Assembly: GCA_030445265.1 (NCBI GenBank)
Contig: JAUCSC010000001.1
Location: 124,001-188,000, forward strand
Source: Candidatus Saccharimonadota bacterium
GTDB taxonomy: Bacteria > Patescibacteriota > Saccharimonadia > Saccharimonadales > Saccharimonadaceae
DNA length: 64,000 bases
Direction: 5' to 3'
Shown: positions 15,989 to 24,853 of the stretch, piece after piece
How positions within the stretch are numbered: position 1 is the first letter of the stretch
How the letters are laid out: the number at the start of each line of letters is the position of its first letter
Program-made: the position numbers and the translations under genes
The notes under the pieces: generated by a model
Seen by the model: only the letters and a program-made list of their open reading frames with translations
Database searches by the model: none
Told to the model about the DNA's origin: nothing

Positions 15989-16378
15989 TTAATCGTTTTT
16001 ACGAATGAAGTCGGCTTCATTTTCGAGGCTGGTACGAAGTGTATAGCTTTTGCAGGCGTTATCATTGCAATTGGTAGCTTCATAGCGGTAGTCGCTTTCG
16101 GCCGTACCTATTTTATGACCCTCTGGATCAGTCAGCAGTGCAGGGTCAAGTGCGCGGAACGTCTCGTCCGTCAGTTGTTGTGGGTAGGAGCCATTTTCAG
16201 CGAAATACACTTTCTCAAGATTATAGTATATGGCGTTGATCGCTGTCTTGCGGGCTTGATCGCGGCCGATGCTCTCGACGGTATTCTTTTGAACAAAGAA
16301 TAGGATACCGGCGCCGGCTATAACGACGATGATTAAAAGTAATTCGATAACGGTGAAGCCGTGAGAACGATGAGTCAT
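15989..16378 (-). CDS. Type IV pilin-like protein
   Basis: 129 aa. The prepilin signal HG|FTVIELLLIIVVIAGAGIL has Phe+1 and Glu+5, followed by a variable globular part with a cysteine pair (ATNCNDNACKSYTL) typical of pilin C-terminal loops. It stands alone, away from the pilin cluster at 59-63 kb, and is divergent from recA. Confidence 0.85.
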   Translation of the reverse strand: MTHRSHGFTVIELLLIIVVIAGAGILFFVQKNTVESIGRDQARKTAINAIYYNLEKVYFAENGSYPQQLTDETFRALDPALLTDPEGHKIGTAESDYRYEATNCNDNACKSYTLRTSLENEADFIRKND

Positions 16379-16394
16379 TACACTGATTATAGCA
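16379..16394 (-). promoter_or_regulatory. Extended -10 promoter, leaderless, for the solo pilin
   Basis: On the minus strand TGC TATAAT (TATAAT 16391-16386), 7 nt, then ATG at 16378. Confidence 0.65.
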
Positions 16395-16412
16395 AATTAC
16401 CCCGCCCAGACG

Positions 16413-16418
16413 TATAAT
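16413..16418 (+). promoter_or_regulatory. -10 element of recA
   Basis: TATAAT 25 nt before the recA ATG. AGAGAGG at 16432-16438 serves as ribosome site, so recA has a short normal leader. No LexA-type palindrome was seen. Confidence 0.6.
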
Positions 16419-16443
16419 AGAAACAGTAGAAAGAGAGGGAATC

Positions 16444-17481
16444 ATGGCGAAAAAATCTGAAAAGACTGAAGTTACTACAAAGCCGATTGCTACCGAAGGA
16501 AAACTCAAGGCACTTGGACTCGCGCAGGAGCAAATTAATAAGCAGTTTGGCGATGGCGCCATCCGCCGACTCGGCGATACAAAAACGGTTGATGTTGAGC
16601 TGATTAGTAGTGGGGCATTAAGTCTCGACCTTGCCCTTGGTGGCGGTTACCCGAAGGGACGCATCCTTGAAATATATGGTCCTGAAAGTTCAGGAAAAAC
16701 GACCTTAACACTCCACGCCATCGCCGAAGTACAGCGAGAAGGTGGTACGGCAGCGTTCATTGACGCTGAGCACGCACTCGACCCAGCCTATGCTCGTCGT
16801 TTAGGCGTCGATACGGATAATCTGCTCGTTTCGCAGCCTGACAATGGTGAGCAGGCACTGGAGATTGCAGAAACACTTGTTCGATCGAGCGCCGTTGATT
16901 TGGTTGTCATAGACTCCGTTGCCGCGCTGGTGCCACAGGCCGAAATTGAAGGTGAGATGGGTGACTCGCATATGGGTCTTCAGGCACGTTTGATGAGTCA
17001 GGCGCTGCGTAAACTGACTGGTATCATCAGTAAGAGCAAGACAACCGTCATCTTCATTAACCAGATTCGTATGAAAATTGGTGTCATGTTTGGTAACCCG
17101 GAGACAACAACCGGTGGTAACGCACTGAAGTTTTATGCATCAGTCCGGTTAGATATTCGCCGAACAGGCCAGATCAAATCAGGTGAAGAAATCATAGGCA
17201 ACAGAACGAAGGTGAAGGTGGTGAAAAACAAGATCGCGCCGCCATTCCGAGTAGCTGAGTTTGATATCATGTACAACGAAGGTATTTCAAAAACGGGTGA
17301 TGTCCTTGATCTTGCTGTCTTAAATAATATTGTCGGCAAAAGTGGTGCGTGGTTCGACTACGCTGATGCCAAGATAGGACAAGGACGTGAGGCGACAAAG
17401 CAATATCTCGCAGAACACCCTGACGTACTGGCGGAGATCGACAAAAAGGTTCGCGCTAAGGTCAAAGAAGAAGAACGCTAA
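16444..17481 (+). CDS. recA: Recombinase RecA
   Basis: 345 aa. Walker [10 protein letters not shown] (about 76-84), Walker [13 protein letters not shown], and the conserved loops [16 protein letters not shown] and [20 protein letters not shown]. It forms filaments on single-stranded DNA for strand exchange, and is needed to recombine DNA imported through ComEC. A terminator and then recX follow. Confidence 0.98.
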   Translation: MAKKSEKTEVTTKPIATEGKLKALGLAQEQINKQFGDGAIRRLGDTKTVDVELISSGALSLDLALGGGYPKGRILEIYGPESSGKTTLTLHAIAEVQREGGTAAFIDAEHALDPAYARRLGVDTDNLLVSQPDNGEQALEIAETLVRSSAVDLVVIDSVAALVPQAEIEGEMGDSHMGLQARLMSQALRKLTGIISKSKTTVIFINQIRMKIGVMFGNPETTTGGNALKFYASVRLDIRRTGQIKSGEEIIGNRTKVKVVKNKIAPPFRVAEFDIMYNEGISKTGDVLDLAVLNNIVGKSGAWFDYADAKIGQGREATKQYLAEHPDVLAEIDKKVRAKVKEEER

Positions 17482-17492
17482 ATACCATTAAT

Positions 17493-17520
17493 AAATCGCC
17501 TCGTGAATGAGGCGATTTTT
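17493..17520 (+). terminator. Intrinsic terminator between recA and recX
   Basis: AAATCGCCTC, loop GTGAAT, GAGGCGATTTTT: a 10-bp stem with a T-run. Partial read-through would set a low RecX level relative to RecA. Confidence 0.8.
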
Positions 17521-17532
17521 GTGTAGAAACTT

Positions 17533-18165
17533 ATGCAGATATCCGCACTGACAATTCAGGTACGTGACAAGAACCGCGTTAATGTCATGGTTGACGGCAA
17601 GTTTCGCTTCTCGCTAGAGATTGGTCAGGTCGGGGAACTTGGTATCAAGGTCGGCAAAGAATATACCGACGCCGAGCTGACTGAGCTAGAGACAGAAAGC
17701 ACCTTCGGCAAACTCTATGCTCGGGCGCTCGAGTATTCAATGATGCGTCCTCATAGTACTGCCGAGCTACGGCAGTACCTTTATAAGAAAACCCGTGATA
17801 CCCTCCAGAAGAACGGCGAGATACGTAAAGGCATCGCACCGAGTGTGACGGACCGAGTATATGATCGGCTCGTCTCAAGAGGATATGTGAATGACGAGAA
17901 TTTTGCCCGTTATTGGATTGAGAATAGGCAGTTACGTAAAGGGATTAGTCGGCGCAAATTGATGATGGAGCTACGGGGAAAAGGCATTGATTCTGCTGTT
18001 GTCGAGTCACTACTTGGTGAAACGGAGCGGAGTGACCAAGAAGAACTGCAAAAGGTGATCGCAAAAAAAGCAGCTCGCTATGATGATCGTCAGAAACTCA
18101 TAGCTTATTTGATGCGGCAAGGCTTTCGCTATGATGATATTCTGTCGGCCCTGGAGAGCGATTAG
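17533..18165 (+). CDS. recX: RecX family regulator of RecA
   Basis: 210 aa. An N-terminal YacL/recX-like extension (about 1-55) is followed by three-helix repeats: ARALEYSMMRPHSTAELRQYL, VYDRLVSRGYVNDENFARYWIENR and KAARYDDRQKLIAYLMRQGFRYDDI. RecX limits RecA filaments. It sits directly after recA, as usual, and its last 4 bases overlap the convergent PRC-barrel gene. Confidence 0.9.
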   Translation: MQISALTIQVRDKNRVNVMVDGKFRFSLEIGQVGELGIKVGKEYTDAELTELETESTFGKLYARALEYSMMRPHSTAELRQYLYKKTRDTLQKNGEIRKGIAPSVTDRVYDRLVSRGYVNDENFARYWIENRQLRKGISRRKLMMELRGKGIDSAVVESLLGETERSDQEELQKVIAKKAARYDDRQKLIAYLMRQGFRYDDILSALESD

Positions 18166-18740
18166 CGCTTAATTTGCTCAGGCTGAGGAGCTGTGGATCG
18201 GAACGGATTGATATAAGCAGTCGTCCGTTCATTCTTCATAACGGGAGTCAGTTTCTTGGCGGTCGTATGAACGATGATATTCTTGTCATTAATTTCGACG
18301 ATTTGTGAACGGTGAATGAGAGCACCTGTGTCGGTAAAACCACGGAGGATGCCGCGCTTGATGTGAAGCTGTTGGATGACGAAGCTTTCGGTCTCGATGG
18401 TGTAGTCTTCGACCTTACCGATTTTTCGCTTCATTTCGTCAATGACGGGCATCCCAATGAGCGAAAAACCAAGGTTATATAATTCTTCAAGCTTGATAAC
18501 GTCATTCATGCCGACGAATTCATCGCTGCTATCGACGATGAGTCCGATACTACTTAACTCACGGACATCTGCTGTCCGAAGAAAAGATGGCTGTTCACTC
18601 AAAAGCGGGCCTTCGAGTACATACGCCACGATTTTTAAGTTTGCCGGGTCGATTAAGGGCGCCTTAATACTGGCAAGGCGAGTCCCTGTCTGCAGGCTCA
18701 TGACAGCCTTGTCGAGTATACGAGAACCAAGCAGTAACAT
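18162..18740 (-). CDS. PRC-barrel domain protein
   Basis: 192 aa with two PRC-barrel-like halves: residues about 8-85 (TRLASIKAPLIDPANLKIVAYVLEG) and 90-165 (IGMPVIDEMKRKIGKVEDYTIE). PRC barrels bind RNA or proteins, as in RimM, and occur in photosynthetic and envelope proteins. No partner is obvious. It lies downstream of the pilus operon but has its own leaderless promoter (TATACT 18752-18747, 6 nt, ATG). Confidence 0.75.
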   Translation of the reverse strand: MLLLGSRILDKAVMSLQTGTRLASIKAPLIDPANLKIVAYVLEGPLLSEQPSFLRTADVRELSSIGLIVDSSDEFVGMNDVIKLEELYNLGFSLIGMPVIDEMKRKIGKVEDYTIETESFVIQQLHIKRGILRGFTDTGALIHRSQIVEINDKNIIVHTTAKKLTPVMKNERTTAYINPFRSTAPQPEQIKR

Positions 18741-18752
18741 GACTTTAGTATA
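18741..18752 (-). promoter_or_regulatory. -10 element, leaderless, for the PRC-barrel gene
   Basis: Minus strand TATACT followed by 6 nt and the ATG at 18740. Confidence 0.6.
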
Positions 18753-18772
18753 AGCGTTTTTTTAGTTTGGCG

Positions 18773-19060
18773 CTACTGATTACCGAAGGGGTTGATTGAA
18801 CCAGCTGGAATTGAACTAGAGCCTTGGCCATTTGTTGCCTTTAGATGATTGATACGATTGACAGTTCCTTGGTCAACGGTGGCTCCACTTAAGCTCGAAG
18901 TATAGCCATTGGCTTCGTGAGACTTCAGAATGATTTGGTTCAATGTCAGGATGCTCAAGGCGGCGACTCCGGCAATGAGAATAAAGAAGATGATTTGTTG
19001 GTATCGTGCTAAGAATGAGCCAACAGATTTTCCTAGTAGTGATATGTTCATATGTTTCAT
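18773..19060 (-). CDS. Small single-pass membrane protein of the pilus operon
   Basis: 95 aa. One transmembrane helix at about 22-45 (IIFFILIAGVAALSILTLNQIIL) and a short Ser/Gly/Asn-rich outer tail. It starts 2 nt after the pilO stop, so it belongs to the pilM-N-O unit, in the position where pilP occurs in Gram-negative bacteria. No sequence similarity to PilP was recognised. Confidence 0.7.
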   Translation of the reverse strand: MKHMNISLLGKSVGSFLARYQQIIFFILIAGVAALSILTLNQIILKSHEANGYTSSLSGATVDQGTVNRINHLKATNGQGSSSIPAGSINPFGNQ

Positions 19061-19062
19061 AA

Positions 19063-19656
19063 TTACCTTGGGTATACCTGTAGGGTTATCGGATCAACAG
19101 TCGCTGCACCAGTCGACGGATCGTCAACTGCAGTTATTTTAAGGCCAGTCAGCTGCATTCTTGGCAGTGTCGATTCAATGTCGGCAATAAAAGCCACTAA
19201 CTTCTTATACGGTACGGGATTCGTGAAGGTGACGATAATGATGTTTGTTGGAGCGGCTGGCTGTAGCTCTTGAGGGGTGGCTGGTGTCGCTCCTGGGGTA
19301 GCTGGCGTGGCCGAAGCCGCCGGTGTTGCTTCGTAGCTATAGGTCACCTTGAGTCCGGCTTTGTTGGCATACTGTGTCAAAACTGGCGTGAGCTGAGCTC
19401 GGTAATCAGTGCTAGCGAAGACACTCGACGAGGCTGCGATAATATCTTGCTGCTCGGCGAGCGTGCCGCCAAGTTGTCGCAACGTCTGAAGGTTGGTGGC
19501 GCTGGCTTTTGCATCTTGCTCGATCTTGCTAACGGCGAGAGCATAACTATCAAGCCATTGGTACACGAAGTAAAAGCCGGCTCCGGCAACGCTAAAGATC
19601 AATAGGAGGAGGATGACGAGGGTTGCTCGTAACTTGGTTGCTTTCATCGTCTTCAT
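19063..19656 (-). CDS. pilO: Type IV pilus inner-membrane platform protein PilO-like
   Basis: 197 aa. A short cytosolic start and one transmembrane helix (LVILLLLIFSVAGAGFYFVYQWL, about 14-36) are followed by a coiled coil (about 37-70) and a ferredoxin-like outer domain with an Ala/Thr/Pro linker (about 108-128). The layout and position after pilN identify it as PilO-like. Its start overlaps the pilN stop (ATGA). Confidence 0.8.
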   Translation of the reverse strand: MKTMKATKLRATLVILLLLIFSVAGAGFYFVYQWLDSYALAVSKIEQDAKASATNLQTLRQLGGTLAEQQDIIAASSSVFASTDYRAQLTPVLTQYANKAGLKVTYSYEATPAASATPATPGATPATPQELQPAAPTNIIIVTFTNPVPYKKLVAFIADIESTLPRMQLTGLKITAVDDPSTGAATVDPITLQVYPR

Positions 19657-20216
19657 GGTGTCACACCTGCTTTATTGATTGTTACGGTAAGCTTAACGCT
19701 GACAGGGTATCCAGCTGGCGCCGTAGGATCGTTATTAATCATTCCTTGTGATACAACCGATGAAAAGACGGGGGCACTCAGGTATTGATTTTGAAGGGCC
19801 GTCGCGTCTTCAGCCGTCTTGGCGTAAGCCTGGAGGGTCATCGGTGCTGTAATTGCAGCGGCAGTGATATTAATTTCTTTGATGATCGCACCTTCGGGTG
19901 TCGCTTGGCCGATGGCTGTTAATATTCCCGAGTAAGGTATGTCTTGATCAAGGATGGACTTTGCGGCGGTGATGTTGGCGCTAAGCGTATCTGCTTGAGC
20001 TTTAACGTCGCTGAATTGAGCAGCTTTCTGTTGATTTTGCTCAACCGTGTCTTTTGCATTGAGCTCAGATTGGAGGAGGACGAAATACGTACCGCCTATG
20101 AATGCACCAACGAGTACGAGGGCTCCAAGGCTGATAAAGATATAACGAACCAGTAGGACGTTTGCGTGGGCTGCTCTCAGCTGTTTTTTCTCGGTATCGG
20201 GCAAGAGATTAATCAT
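19653..20216 (-). CDS. pilN: Type IV pilus assembly protein PilN
   Basis: 187 aa. It begins MINLLPDTEKKQLRAAH, the conserved N-terminus that docks into PilM, followed by one transmembrane helix (about 27-49), a coiled coil and a small outer domain. It overlaps pilM upstream and pilO downstream by 4 nt each. Confidence 0.9.
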   Translation of the reverse strand: MINLLPDTEKKQLRAAHANVLLVRYIFISLGALVLVGAFIGGTYFVLLQSELNAKDTVEQNQQKAAQFSDVKAQADTLSANITAAKSILDQDIPYSGILTAIGQATPEGAIIKEINITAAAITAPMTLQAYAKTAEDATALQNQYLSAPVFSSVVSQGMINNDPTAPAGYPVSVKLTVTINKAGVTP

Positions 20217-21268
20217 GACAGGACACTCCTCGGTTCCACTAAAGCCTGTCCAGCAACAGCAATATAGCGGGAGCGGAACTGCCGCGGTGGCTCAGTCAGC
20301 TTGCCAAAGTCGAGCTTCTGCCATGGACTGGCAACACGGGCGGGCATAATAAGTGCGTTGGTAAAGTACTCGCCCATTCCCGGTACATTGCTCCCACTTC
20401 CCACCACGAGCAATTGCTCAAGCTTACGAGTCGAACTAATTCGTTCGTCGTAATACCGCATGACCTTCTTGGTTTCTGCTAACATACGGCTTAAGCTTTG
20501 GTCGAGAGCAGACGCAATTTTTTGTTGACGCGGACCAGCATTCAGGCCATTAAGGACTTTGAGTTGGTGGGCATTCTCGAGGGTGACATTGAGGTGCTTG
20601 GCAATATCAAGGGTAAATGTATTGCCGCCGATAGCGATGCCACCCGTGACACGGATTGCGCCTTTATCTAAAATAGCGATATCAGTGCTGGCTGGGCCGA
20701 TATCAACAATGACAGTCGGTAAGTCGCCCTCTTCCGTAGCTGTGAGGACTCTTCCGACTGAACTGATACTTGGCTCCATCATCACCGCCTGTAGGCCTGC
20801 GCCCTCCACGGCGTCAATTGTCCGATCAATAATGCGGCGGGCCACAGCGCTCATGAGCACCGTAATCTCCTTGTGATTCCGTTCCACGACTTCATAATCA
20901 AGATAAAGCGTGGATGAGGGCAGCGGGATATACTGCTCAGCCTCGAGGATGACCGCATCCTTCAGATTCTTTTCGGTACTGGCCGGTAGCGTAAAGGTTC
21001 GCGAATAGCTCCGAGCGGTCGGTACCCCGATCACCACATGGTTGCTGGCAAGGGTGCCAACGACGCCGTCTTTAATTAGGCTTCTGATGTTGTCGGCAAG
21101 GTAAGGGCTATTGCCTTCGAGAGACTCTTTGACTTTAATCGGCTCCAGGTCCATTGACCCATATCCAAGAACGAGCCATCGTTTGCTGTCAATTGACATG
21201 ACTTTGATGCCCGTATTTCTGATGTCGAGACCGATGATTGGTTTGTCTTGATAAAATAGTTTAGCCAT
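20213..21268 (-). CDS. pilM: Type IV pilus assembly actin-like protein PilM
   Basis: 351 aa from the ATG giving MAKLFYQDKPIIGLDI. The track's GTG start 10 codons earlier lies next to the -10 box. The actin/FtsA-like ATPase motifs are clear: IIGLDIRNTGIKVM at the start, TVIVDIGPASTDIAILDKG and GGIAIGGNTFT in the middle, and LLVVGSGSNVPGM late. PilM is the cytosolic ring that links PilN to the PilB motor. Confidence 0.92.
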   Translation of the reverse strand: MAKLFYQDKPIIGLDIRNTGIKVMSIDSKRWLVLGYGSMDLEPIKVKESLEGNSPYLADNIRSLIKDGVVGTLASNHVVIGVPTARSYSRTFTLPASTEKNLKDAVILEAEQYIPLPSSTLYLDYEVVERNHKEITVLMSAVARRIIDRTIDAVEGAGLQAVMMEPSISSVGRVLTATEEGDLPTVIVDIGPASTDIAILDKGAIRVTGGIAIGGNTFTLDIAKHLNVTLENAHQLKVLNGLNAGPRQQKIASALDQSLSRMLAETKKVMRYYDERISSTRKLEQLLVVGSGSNVPGMGEYFTNALIMPARVASPWQKLDFGKLTEPPRQFRSRYIAVAGQALVEPRSVLS

Positions 21269-21299
21269 GATGCCCACTGTAGGTAAACGCTTACTCACA

Positions 21300-21305
21300 A
21301 TTATA
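21300..21305 (-). promoter_or_regulatory. -10 element of the pilMNO operon
   Basis: Minus-strand TATAAT in the 57-nt gap after pilC, 31 nt before the pilM ATG. It suggests that pilMNO can be transcribed separately from pilBC. Confidence 0.55.
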
Positions 21306-21325
21306 GCATGAGCGGAAAAGGGTGC

Positions 21326-22558
21326 CTACGACTGAATATTTTGTGCGAGGCCGGCAATCGGACCCATCACGCTGGCGGCGATCAAACCGACCATGCCGCC
21401 CATAACGACAATCATTGCTGGTTCGATAATTGAACTGAGGCCATCAATGGCGACATCGACCTCTTCTTCATAAAAGTCTGCTACTTTGACGAGAACCGTA
21501 TCGGTCTGTCCCGTTTCTTCACCGACGGCGAGCATTTGGGCAACGATAGCCGGGAAGAGCGGATTATCACCAAGGACACTTGAAAGTGACCGGCCGTTCT
21601 TTACTTCAGTCACTGCCTGCAGGAGAGCTTCCTCATACAGGACATTACCGACCGCTCGTGATGTCACAGTCAGGCACTCCAGCACGGCGACTCCTGCCCC
21701 CATCAACGCCGAGAAAGTGCGCGCAAAGCGGGCAACTGCCACTTTCTTAACAATGGTATTAATCGCAGGTATTTTGAGGATAACTTGGTGAAACTGCCTG
21801 CGACCCCGCTTGGTTTTGATGTAGCGGAGCGTTCCAATAACGAGTCCTACTACCCCTGGAATAACGATATACCAATATGATGTCATGAACCCACTAATGG
21901 CGAGCATTCCTTGCGTTAATGCCGGGAGCTTCGCATCTGGGCCGCCGAGATCGGTGAGAATTTCTCCAATCTTTGGAATTACGAACAGCATCAGGCCGAA
22001 GAACGCCGATACCGTAATCACAACGAGCACCATCGGATACGCCATGGCGCTGCGGACTTTCTTGCGGATTGAAGCGCTTTTTTCCAGCTGAGATGCGAGC
22101 CGCTTTAAGATATCGTCGAGAATACCGGCCGCTTCGCCGGCGCGCACCATGTTGACGTAAATGTCATTAAACGTTTCTGGGTGCTTGGAGAGCGCATCGC
22201 CAAGTGGCGTTCCCCCTTCGACATCTTTGACAACTTCCGACAAGATCTCCTTTAGGGCCGGACTCTCCGAGTGACCTTGGAGGGAGGTGAGCGCACGAAG
22301 CAGCGGGACGCCAGCCCCAACCATAACGCTTAATTGCCGCGTCATGATAACCAAGTGGTCGTGCTTGACCTTCTTGCCACCAAGTGATGCATTTAAGCTA
22401 AAGTGACTTGATTTTCCGGCTGACAACTCTTTTATGCTGACCGGACGAAGGCCTTGCTTGACGAGCGCGGCGATGACAGCGGCGCGGTCAGTTTGCTCAG
22501 TCTTGCCGTTGACTGCTTGACGGTTGGTATCAATGGCGACGTATGAAAAATTTGCCAT
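21326..22558 (-). CDS. pilC: Type IV pilus platform protein PilC
   Basis: 410 aa. It starts FSYVAIDTNRQAVNGKTEQTDRAAVIAALVKQGLRPVSI, the PilC/GspF N-terminal fold, and has two T2SSF repeats with three transmembrane segments (near 170-195, 222-245, 380-400). A typical LTQGMLAISGFMTSYW and GVAVLECLTVTSRAVGN are present. It is the inner-membrane base on which PilB acts. One base separates it from pilB. Confidence 0.94.
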   Translation of the reverse strand: MANFSYVAIDTNRQAVNGKTEQTDRAAVIAALVKQGLRPVSIKELSAGKSSHFSLNASLGGKKVKHDHLVIMTRQLSVMVGAGVPLLRALTSLQGHSESPALKEILSEVVKDVEGGTPLGDALSKHPETFNDIYVNMVRAGEAAGILDDILKRLASQLEKSASIRKKVRSAMAYPMVLVVITVSAFFGLMLFVIPKIGEILTDLGGPDAKLPALTQGMLAISGFMTSYWYIVIPGVVGLVIGTLRYIKTKRGRRQFHQVILKIPAINTIVKKVAVARFARTFSALMGAGVAVLECLTVTSRAVGNVLYEEALLQAVTEVKNGRSLSSVLGDNPLFPAIVAQMLAVGEETGQTDTVLVKVADFYEEEVDVAIDGLSSIIEPAMIVVMGGMVGLIAASVMGPIAGLAQNIQS

Positions 22559-22559
22559 G

Positions 22560-24341
22560 CTAATCTTTGCTCACTCTCATTACTTCTTCAATTGTCGTCT
22601 CACCGCGGAGTGCCTTAATCAGCCCATCGATCTGCATCGTAATCATCCCCTCGGTTATCGCCTGCGCTTGGATCTGTGCGCTCGTGGCGTTACTCATAAT
22701 AAGCTTTTCGATCGCTGACGAGTTATCGAGTACCTCATAAATACCAATTCGGCCACGGTATCCGTCGTGAACGTCTTCATCGTTAAAGCTTTTATCGGGT
22801 CGCCATAGGGTCTTAATGCCATTCTCGTCGGTGCTCAGAGGTGTATCTCCACCAACTCCTGACGCAGCTGCCTGCTTCTCTAATTCATGAATAATCTTAA
22901 GACCATTGTCTGCTGGCAAATTGAAAAGGCGCATGATGGCTTTTTTCTCTTGTTCACTCGGAACGTAGCTTTGACGAGAGTCTTTATGCAGTTTACGAAC
23001 AAGCCGCTGTCCAACGACCGAGCGTACCGTGCTGGCAATCAGAAATGGCTCAATGCCCATGTCAATGAGGCGGGGGAGGGTGGTGGCGGCATTATTCGTG
23101 TGAAGTGTCGTGAGTACCATGTGACCGGTCAAGGCTGCTTGCACACCAAGATTGGCCGTCTCGACGTCACGGATCTCACCGACCATGATGATATTTGGAT
23201 CTTGTCGGAGGAGCGCCCGGAGGCCGTTCGCAAATGTCATGCCCGCCTTGCTATTGGTCTGTGTCTGATTGACGCCGAGAATCTTATACTCGACGGGGTC
23301 TTCAACAGTCGAAATATTGACATCAGGTTTATTAAGAATGGTGAGCATACTAAACAGACTGGTGGACTTACCACTTCCGGTTGGCCCCGTAATAAGAATC
23401 ATGCCATTTGGCTCGACCATAGTCGTATTGATAACCTGGAGCGAGTGCCCCCAGTAGCCAAGTTGTTCAAGCGTCACCGCTTGGTTGGACTCATCAAGAA
23501 TACGCATGACAATCTTTTCACCGTCAATGATCGGCAGGGTGCTGACACGAAGGGCATATTGCTTACTACCAACTTTTATCTTGAAGCGGCCATCCTGAGG
23601 GACGCGGTGTTCGTCGATCTTGAGGTTACTCAGGATCTTGATACGGCTGACGAGCGCTCCGATCACATTGCGGGGTACACGGTTGACTTCTTTGAGCACA
23701 CCATCGACTCGGTAACGAATTTGGACGTATTCTTCGCGCGGCTCAATATGAATATCGCTGGCATGAGAGCGGATGGCGTATTCGAGGAGCAGATTAACCG
23801 TTTTGGCGATAGCTGAATCCTCGGCAATACTTTCTTCGGCGGTCGTGTCATTCTGTGTATCTTCAGATCGTTGGATGTCGATCACTTCATTCAGCTCTTT
23901 ATTGACGTCGCCGCGGTAGGCTTCGAGGGCGGCAAGGATATTCTCGGTCGTTGCTATGTAAATACGGGTGTTAGTCCCTAGTTCTTTTTGGAGGAAGTTA
24001 ACCGCCTGGACATCATCGGGATCTTCCATGGCTAAATGATGAGCCCCGTCGGCATCTATCTGAAAGAGGACGGCATTATATTGTCGGGCGACTCGTTCAG
24101 GGATGACGTTTAATACCTCTTTGGGTATTGCCTGGGGGTCAAGTTCGATGTAGGGGATTTGCGCGTAATCGGCAAACGCTTGAGCCAGGATCTTTTCAGT
24201 GGCAATTTCGCGCTCTAAGACGATGTCTTGAAGGGGGCGCTTGAGTCGAACACCTTCTTCTTTGAGGGTGGAAATTTGTTCAGCTGGCGCCAAGCTACTG
24301 CGTTCAAGCAGCTTTTCCATAGTGACATCTGGTATATGCAT
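22560..24341 (-). CDS. pilB: Type IV pilus extension ATPase PilB
   Basis: 593 aa from the ATG giving MHIPDVTMEKLLERS, which has GGAG 10 nt before it. The track starts 24 codons earlier. An N-terminal MshEN-like domain (about 1-130) is followed by the secretion ATPase core: ILITGPTGSGKSTS (Walker A), Asp box STVEDPVEYKI, Walker B IIMVGEIRD and a His box HMVLTTLHTNN. The usual four-cysteine zinc knuckle before GYRGRIGIYEVL is absent and replaced by a cysteine-free insert. No pilT or prepilin peptidase gene lies in this window. Confidence 0.95.
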   Translation of the reverse strand: MHIPDVTMEKLLERSSLAPAEQISTLKEEGVRLKRPLQDIVLEREIATEKILAQAFADYAQIPYIELDPQAIPKEVLNVIPERVARQYNAVLFQIDADGAHHLAMEDPDDVQAVNFLQKELGTNTRIYIATTENILAALEAYRGDVNKELNEVIDIQRSEDTQNDTTAEESIAEDSAIAKTVNLLLEYAIRSHASDIHIEPREEYVQIRYRVDGVLKEVNRVPRNVIGALVSRIKILSNLKIDEHRVPQDGRFKIKVGSKQYALRVSTLPIIDGEKIVMRILDESNQAVTLEQLGYWGHSLQVINTTMVEPNGMILITGPTGSGKSTSLFSMLTILNKPDVNISTVEDPVEYKILGVNQTQTNSKAGMTFANGLRALLRQDPNIIMVGEIRDVETANLGVQAALTGHMVLTTLHTNNAATTLPRLIDMGIEPFLIASTVRSVVGQRLVRKLHKDSRQSYVPSEQEKKAIMRLFNLPADNGLKIIHELEKQAAASGVGGDTPLSTDENGIKTLWRPDKSFNDEDVHDGYRGRIGIYEVLDNSSAIEKLIMSNATSAQIQAQAITEGMITMQIDGLIKALRGETTIEEVMRVSKD

Positions 24342-24395
24342 AATGCTTACGCTCCATTGTAAATCAGACATAAGCAAAACGCTAGGGAGTCGGGG

Positions 24396-24412
24396 TGGTA
24401 TAATATGCATCA
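24396..24412 (+). promoter_or_regulatory. Extended -10 promoter, leaderless, for tsaE
   Basis: TGG TATAAT (TATAAT 24399-24404), 8 nt, ATG 24413. The opposite strand of the same region leads to pilB. Confidence 0.6.
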
Positions 24413-24853
24413 ATGATAGTGGAAATGAATAGCGAACAAGAGACGCTTAGCTTTGGGCGGCGAATCGGTGAGATGCTTCGCGGCGGCGAAGTTATTGAGC
24501 TGGTTGGGGACATGGGAGCCGGTAAGACAACGCTCACAAAAGGTATCGCACTGGGGCTGGGTATTACCGAGGATATCCAAAGCCCAACCTTTACGATTAG
24601 TCGAGTCTACGACACGCCTGCCCAGCTACGATTATTCCACTATGACTTTTATCGGCTGAATGACCCCGGCATTATGCAGCTTGAACTCCAGGAGTCGATA
24701 ACCGATCCGAGCGCCATAACGATCATCGAATGGGCTGGTATCGTACAAGCCGCTCTTCCAGATAACCGCTTGAGGATAACCTTCACCGCTCCATCTGAAC
24801 TATCTCGCCGACTGGAGCTGAGCGGGCATCTGCTAGAAGGGCTGATGAGATGA
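24413..24853 (+). CDS. tsaE: tRNA threonylcarbamoyladenosine ATPase TsaE
   Basis: 146 aa, normal size. Walker A GDMGAGKTTL (about 32-41), a switch region QSPTFTISRVY, and the late WAG motif (IIEWAGIVQ). It drives the TsaB-TsaD complex that makes t6A on ANN-decoding tRNAs. It overlaps tsaB by 4 nt. An alternative start is the ATG four codons in. Confidence 0.93.
   Translation: MIVEMNSEQETLSFGRRIGEMLRGGEVIELVGDMGAGKTTLTKGIALGLGITEDIQSPTFTISRVYDTPAQLRLFHYDFYRLNDPGIMQLELQESITDPSAITIIEWAGIVQAALPDNRLRITFTAPSELSRRLELSGHLLEGLMR

Noticed and set aside
22887-23816. 309-aa plus ORF opposite pilB
   Set aside because: A long shadow of a conserved gene; it has no family motifs and no promoter or ribosome site.
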